A stretch of 64,000 nt of DNA, taken from assembly GCA_021234535.1 (NCBI GenBank), contig CM037843.1:13849979-13913978 (forward strand), written 5' to 3'. The DNA is from Stichopus chloronotus. Its lineage: Eukaryota; Echinodermata; Holothuroidea; Aspidochirotida; Stichopodidae. Shown in pieces: positions 58,850-64,000 of this stretch (its first letter is position 1; each line of letters begins with the position of its first letter). The notes beneath the pieces are model-generated. The model searched no databases and was not told where the DNA came from. It saw only the letters and a program-made list of their open reading frames with translations. The position numbers and the translations under genes were made by a program.

Positions 58850-60660
58850 AATGATTTGATGTTCTCTGAACTTTCAAATACACAGAAAAATATAATCTGA
58901 CTATTGTTGCGTTAAAAATCATTACTGACTAGTCAGGATGTGAGCTCACAGGAACTACTGTCCAGTCATAGTTATAATTTTCGTCAAACTCCTTTTGAAA
59001 TGATGATAAGTTCCCTCCAAAAAGTAAATAGTGACGTTTCTTTAAGTCCAGTATATACGGTTTCGTGTAAAACGGATGCTGGTTGACATATTATGACGTA
59101 TGGATCCAGGTATTCAAGATGACTCACGTTGAAACGGCACGTATAATTGAGATGATTTACAGATAAATGTTGTTCAAGTGTCAGGAGGTCATTGGATCGA
59201 AACACCTGGCGTTGTTCAATCAGTGGTGTTTTTTGTTTTCGTAATTTTAAAATGACAGGAAAGAAGATTTTGTATTTCTAGTGCGATGAGAAAAAGGTTT
59301 TAGATATTTCCAAGTAAAGTGAACACAACTTTCTTCACTTGCCAAATTTGCCATCGTAACGTTCCCCATATTGTGTAGTGTTCCTGAGTATTCCGATTTC
59401 AACCTAGTCCGAAATGAGTGGCGTTTACAAAATGTGACGTAATAAAGAATGTTGAGGAGTGTATTGACCGAATGACCCACCCACCCCTTAGACAAAGAAG
59501 TATCGTAAGTGAATGTGTCAGAAATCTTTCAAATAACGTGTCTTCATATGTATACTGAACATTCAACTTTCTATCTAATCTTATAGTTTTTTTTTTCATC
59601 AATTCTTGAAATTACGCATAAAATTGATGCCAGCTTGTTACATCTGTTGTGACAATTATGACACCCATGTTCGGTGCACATGCTCTGCATACATGTGTTC
59701 GTATTATACTGTACTCTGAGTTAAATGCATTATTTCAGAGTGAATGGTATGACGTCATGTTCTTCCCATTTTATTCGCTCCTTATACGCTGATCGAAGAT
59801 TAGTGACCACACAAATGTAATACCAATCCGAAGCAGTTCGTCTTCAGTAGACGTAGAGCTTCACTGTCTACGCCAATTTGCATGATTTCAAGATCTATTC
59901 TGATTGGTTGATTGGCTAAAGAATAAATCGCGACATGATTGCTGTCAGTCTCATACCCCCAAGACAAGACTGGTGTGCAACACAACATACTCTCCAGGAC
60001 GTCAAACGTGTTTTTGTATATGTACCCACTGATTGACAGGAATGATTTTCTTTGGCCGAGAGTAAATTCTGACCCACCGGCCCCTTTACAACCATACTAT
60101 TTTCTCCTTTTCCGTTGAGTCAAGGTGGGCCTCGTGTTGCTGTTGTGTGAGAATGCCGATGTCTTGAAAGCAGTTGTTTAAGCAGTTATTTACCCTGATC
60201 AAAATAATACACATTGCCACCTCGAGGTCGGCAAGGAAGACAAATTTATCACTTGGGCCTATTACGTTATCAATTATATTTTTGATATCATACCTCTCTA
60301 TTTACATGAACTGTTACCCCCTCCTGCGCTATTCTCCGCCCTTGACTTTACATTAAGTTGACGGTTGAAGTCAACAGAATCCATTACATTGATCGATTGC
60401 TCATTACATCTCACACTCAATTAAGTAAACCCTAACAGCCACTGTTTCAAATATGTATATTGGATTTGAAATGAGAAAACACAGATCTTAACACATTACA
60501 CTGAGCTTTCTCAAATACAAATAGAAATCTCTATACGTCTGAATGAAAAGTAGCTGATTTATTTAAAGTTTTAGGGCAATTAAGTCAGTTCAGGAGGCAA
60601 CAATGTTTTCAAAACTAAGAATTTTTTTTTCATTGTCTTAGCAAACGGGTCTCATTCCGT
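58850..60660. other. Noncoding stretch, nothing firmly supported
   Basis: Unique AT-rich DNA. Near 59.88-59.95 kb there is ATTTGCAT and two ATTGG/CCAAT words close together, which could be promoter-like. No gene start is recognised there. Confidence 0.4.
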
Positions 60661-60669
60661 GAACCGTTC

Positions 60670-60982
60670 ACAGAAAGACGTCATAGCCACACCACGGCCA
60701 ATCAACGAAGTCTAAACTCGACCGTGGACGTCGATTGGTTGAGCGAAAGCCAATGATGTCGTTAACATCATTATCGGCACAACACTCGACAATGCCCACA
60801 CACATATGACAGCCACGAACACACACACACACATAAACACGGGAAGAAAGGTAGTCTTATAATTATGTTTTTCAAAAACTTCAAACATTTAGAGGGAAAC
60901 TTTCACTTCTGACTGCAAAGCATATTGGACGAGACAGAGGCCTGAACACCAGTATCGACTAGATTCGGAACAGAGAACCAAG
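60670..60982 (+). promoter_or_regulatory. Promoter-like cluster and possible noncoding first exon
   Basis: A CRE-like GACGTCA (60677-60683) and three CCAAT boxes (60698-60702, 60750-60754, and ATTGG at 60734-60738) lie within 80 bases. They precede a weak TATA-like CTTATAATT (60856-60864). About 120 bases later the sequence AGAACCAAG|GTAAGT gives a consensus splice donor (GT at 60983). This is the arrangement expected for a plus-strand gene with a 5' untranslated first exon whose body would lie to the right, partly or wholly outside the window. Confidence 0.4.
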
Positions 60983-60999
60983 GTAAGTCTTTTACATAC

Positions 61000-63027
61000 A
61001 TAAGTTCCAACTGGGTAAAATATTTCTCTGTATGTTTACAATAGTGTCGAGACTTGACAGTTGAACGCGTAAAAGAATTCATATGTAAGACCCAAGGCAG
61101 GAATTCATTGTCTCAATTTGGCCGAAAAGCGGAAGGAAATTATAAAGATATTTGACCGCAAACACCATTTTATCTATACACTTGAGAGAGAATGAATAAA
61201 AACTGAGGGTGATTGTTTTTAGCAGATTTAACAAAAATTAAATGAAATTGCATTTGAGTAATTCGCTTCGATCCTGAATTTATACTCTGCAACCGTTAAC
61301 ACTCGTAATGCAGAAATCTGTTTTAAGGATTGTGAATAAAAATCGCTTTACCAGAAACAACGATGACAACTTTTATCTTCGCCGAAGCTGTGATAATCAA
61401 ATTTTTCGTATACGTTACGTAAAGACGTAAGTCATTATATCAATGTGATCCGCCAAACCCCCCCCAAAAAAAACAAACAAACAAACAAAAACCTTTTGTT
61501 GGTGTGATATGTCATCAGGAACAATTGCGTCCGTAACAAAAACCCGGAAATACACACAATTCAATTAGCCAATAAGCTGCGCGCCTCCTCATGAAGTGAT
61601 CATAAAACACAATTCAATGCGTCGTAACAATTGCCTTCTTAAAAATTGCGACTAACGAACAATTGATACTGTTGAGAATGTATTGACAAGAAAGAGAGAT
61701 GCGAATATTGCATAATGAATGCGAGTATAGAGCAGTTCCTTCATAGACATTTATTGGGACAGGAGTTGTCCTCGTGTACGAGCGGAAAAAAAATTGATAT
61801 GGAAGGAACTAAGTTTTAAAGTATGGGGTTGCTGTTTCTGCTTTTTTTCCTGCACATATATAGGTTCCTCATCCAGAGATTCGGTGCTACCGAAGGTTTC
61901 GAGCCATGTAGGGCTAGCTCACATGTTAGGCTTTGTGGATACATTAATTGTAAGTGGTCAATAGACTTAAACTGCTTGTAGTCACAGTGAATGATCACTT
62001 ATCTATTTTTCGGTCTCAAGAAAATCGAAAACAACAGAACAAAAAAGGACGATGATACTCTGCGGTATGGGGAGTGGATGTAAATATTCAATAATACTCG
62101 AATAAGTTCTTTTCTTCGGTGATTAGAGTTGGTTGAAATCTCTGGAACGCCACCATTTCCCTTAAATATCCTGCAGACTCTTCACTATGATCGACAAATT
62201 GATTTCGTTCATTCTTTATGATAATAAGGAAATGTTCAGTGAGCATTTTAAAACGTGGAAAAGTATGTGTTCATAGGTTGGAAACCAAAGCTCATTTCTA
62301 TAAGGGAGAAAGCGTTCTTTCTTTCTTTCTTTCATTTCAGTTAATAATATTCTTCTTATACTACCTCTTAGACTGTGTTGTATTTTTATTCCATATGAAT
62401 GTTCCATTTTCTCATGTTTTCCTGTTTTCGAGGTACTTTGTAGAATTTCAGAATTGTGATTCATTGTGCCAGATATCTTCAGAATAGATCATGTGTTACA
62501 TTCACTTCCTTTTTTTGTGTGTAACACAGTAGTTTTCTTCATTGCTTTATGTGTGAGTCTGTGGAAATTACACAGGCTGGAAATTGAGATAGCCTGTTTG
62601 CTTTTGTGCTTAATGCTGATGTCCTATTTCCCTGCTATTCCAAATGGCAAAGAAACCTTCACCCACACAGGCCTGTGTTTTATACTGATTGATCCAAGGG
62701 AGGTAGACAACCTAGCCATGGCCCCAGACAACCTTGGCCAAAAAATGTTAGTAACAGTTATCTCTGGAAAAGCCAGATTTAGTTAGAATAAAGGTAAATT
62801 TACAACTGTACACTTTTGTTGCACCAAATTGCATCTGAGGGTAGTCAGTTACAGAAAAGCTTTCCAAAGGGGAAGATCGTAGACCACCCTCCCATATAAC
62901 TGCACCACCAATGTGGCCCCTCCCAGAGAAGTCCCTCTCATGTGTTTCCTCTAGTGTGTGTTACTGTATACCTATACGTGTCTGCAAACGCAGGTACATA
63001 TACGCTTTTTTCTTTCTTTCATTGAAG
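61000..63027. other. Noncoding stretch, nothing firmly supported
   Basis: If the donor at 60983 is real this is intron. It contains an AAAC repeat (61471-61490) and a long CTTT-type polypyrimidine acceptor at 62313-62340 that opens into hydrophobic frames without a recognisable family. Confidence 0.4.
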
Positions 63028-63171
63028 CCTGTATATGGTGGTGTACCGTATACAGTTTTTCCAAACAACGTCCGTATGTCCGCCTGTATTAGTTCACAGA
63101 CTGAATGTATAAATTTCAAGAACTCTTTTGAGTTTCAGGAAGTAAAAAGGTACCAGCACATTTCATCTTGA
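63028..63171 (+). other. Possible terminal exon, unidentified
   Basis: An acceptor of good form (TTTCTTTCTTTCATTGAAG) opens into PVYGGVPYTVFPNNVRMSAC and continues 48 codons to TGA. It could belong to the gene started near 60.9 kb. There is no family match. Another open frame (63472-63750) ends at AATAAA words near 63743. Confidence 0.22.
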
Positions 63172-64000
63172 GCCAACAGATTTACTTCATAAACTTAGAA
63201 AATATGTCGGTTTTTATAAAATATGTATACTTCAGTCGAGGAGAAATACATTATTAAAAAATAGACACTGTATGCTTATAGAAACTCATACATACGCTAC
63301 AATAGCGGTCTTTTAAAGGGGCACCTTGAGTTGCTTTGTGAACCTTTTATTAAATTCTTCCTGACGTTTAAAGTTTCCTTCGCATATACTAATGACAAGT
63401 TTTCGAACTAAAGGGAACTACATGTATCACAAACAAATGACCATCAATGAGTAAATCATTAACTATTCAATTTGCTTTTAAAATCTCGTGACCAGACAAT
63501 TGGTATTAATTCATGTGCAAACAGCCAGTTCAAGTCAGGGTCAAACATTAAAAGTTGTTTCACAGTTTCCGTGATACGAAACTTGACTGATTATACTAAT
63601 TATAAACATTGCCATGTGGTTGTACTATCCTATCGAAATGCTCACAAATCTAAAGATATATCCACCTCGACGTGCCGCTTTAAGAAGTCAGGCAACATAC
63701 ACAAAGCTTACTGTATCACGTTTGGCTTGCACATGTTTCAAATAAAATAAATCTTATTTATATAAAAACAAAAGTTTCTCTTTTTTTCTTTGGTTAGAGA
63801 GCACAATGAGACAAAGATGGGGGGAGGGGGCTGGATATTGCAGGAAAGTAAATTACTATTAGGTATGAGATCGAACAAATCTCTTAACAGATATTAAATG
63901 AAGTTATTACCCGCATTTATTGCCTCGTGGAATGACGTCACAGTTTCTATCTTTTGTGCTATCGGTTAATGTTCTTTGTTAATGAACCCTCTTATGAAGA

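Overview
The window looks like metazoan nuclear DNA. It is AT-rich (by eye roughly 35-37% GC) and has spliced genes with GT/AG introns, long noncoding stretches, many simple repeats and several families of transposable element. The mix of a Penelope-like element, a Tx1/L1-type LINE, a foldback transposon and many long G/C homopolymers would suit a marine invertebrate, perhaps an echinoderm, but nothing here fixes the species. At this base composition open frames of 60-100 codons are expected by chance in large numbers, so I gave little weight to open frames alone. I required family-specific residues, splice sites that agree in phase, or repeat structure.

Region by region. (1) 1-3590, minus strand: the first five coding exons of an SLC5-family sodium-coupled solute transporter, closest by eye to the SLC5A8/SLC5A12/SLC5A6 branch; the rest lies left of the window. 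(2) 3.6-28.7 kb: mostly noncoding, with microsatellites, a minisatellite, palindromes and poly-G/C tracts. One pair of possible exons at 18.06-19.08 kb (minus) reads like the start of a secreted or receptor ectodomain. (3) 28.70-30.73 kb: a 2-kb element with about 400-bp imperfect terminal inverted repeats and a degenerate internal tandem array, followed at 31.48-32.43 kb by at least five diverged copies of a different repeat. (4) 33.64-34.65 kb, minus: a decayed C-terminal part of a Tx1/L1-type LINE ORF2. (5) 41,576-42,707: an apparently complete foldback transposon with converging arrays of a 53-bp repeat in mirror-image order, flanked by a 6-bp direct repeat. (6) 48.6-48.95 kb and 51.3-52.4 kb, plus: probable 3' ends of other non-LTR retroelements. 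(7) 52.4-56.6 kb, minus: weakly supported exons. (8) 57.81-58.55 kb: a 5'-truncated Penelope-like element encoding a GIY-YIG nuclease, bracketed by near-identical 101-bp inverted repeats with hammerhead-ribozyme-like cores. (9) 60.67-60.98 kb, plus: promoter-like CCAAT/CRE cluster and a possible noncoding first exon ending in a strong splice donor.

The only firmly supported host gene is the SLC5 transporter. The rest of the describable content is mobile DNA and its remains. The best candidates for something not previously described are the foldback transposon and the Penelope-like element with its inverted ribozyme-bearing arms.
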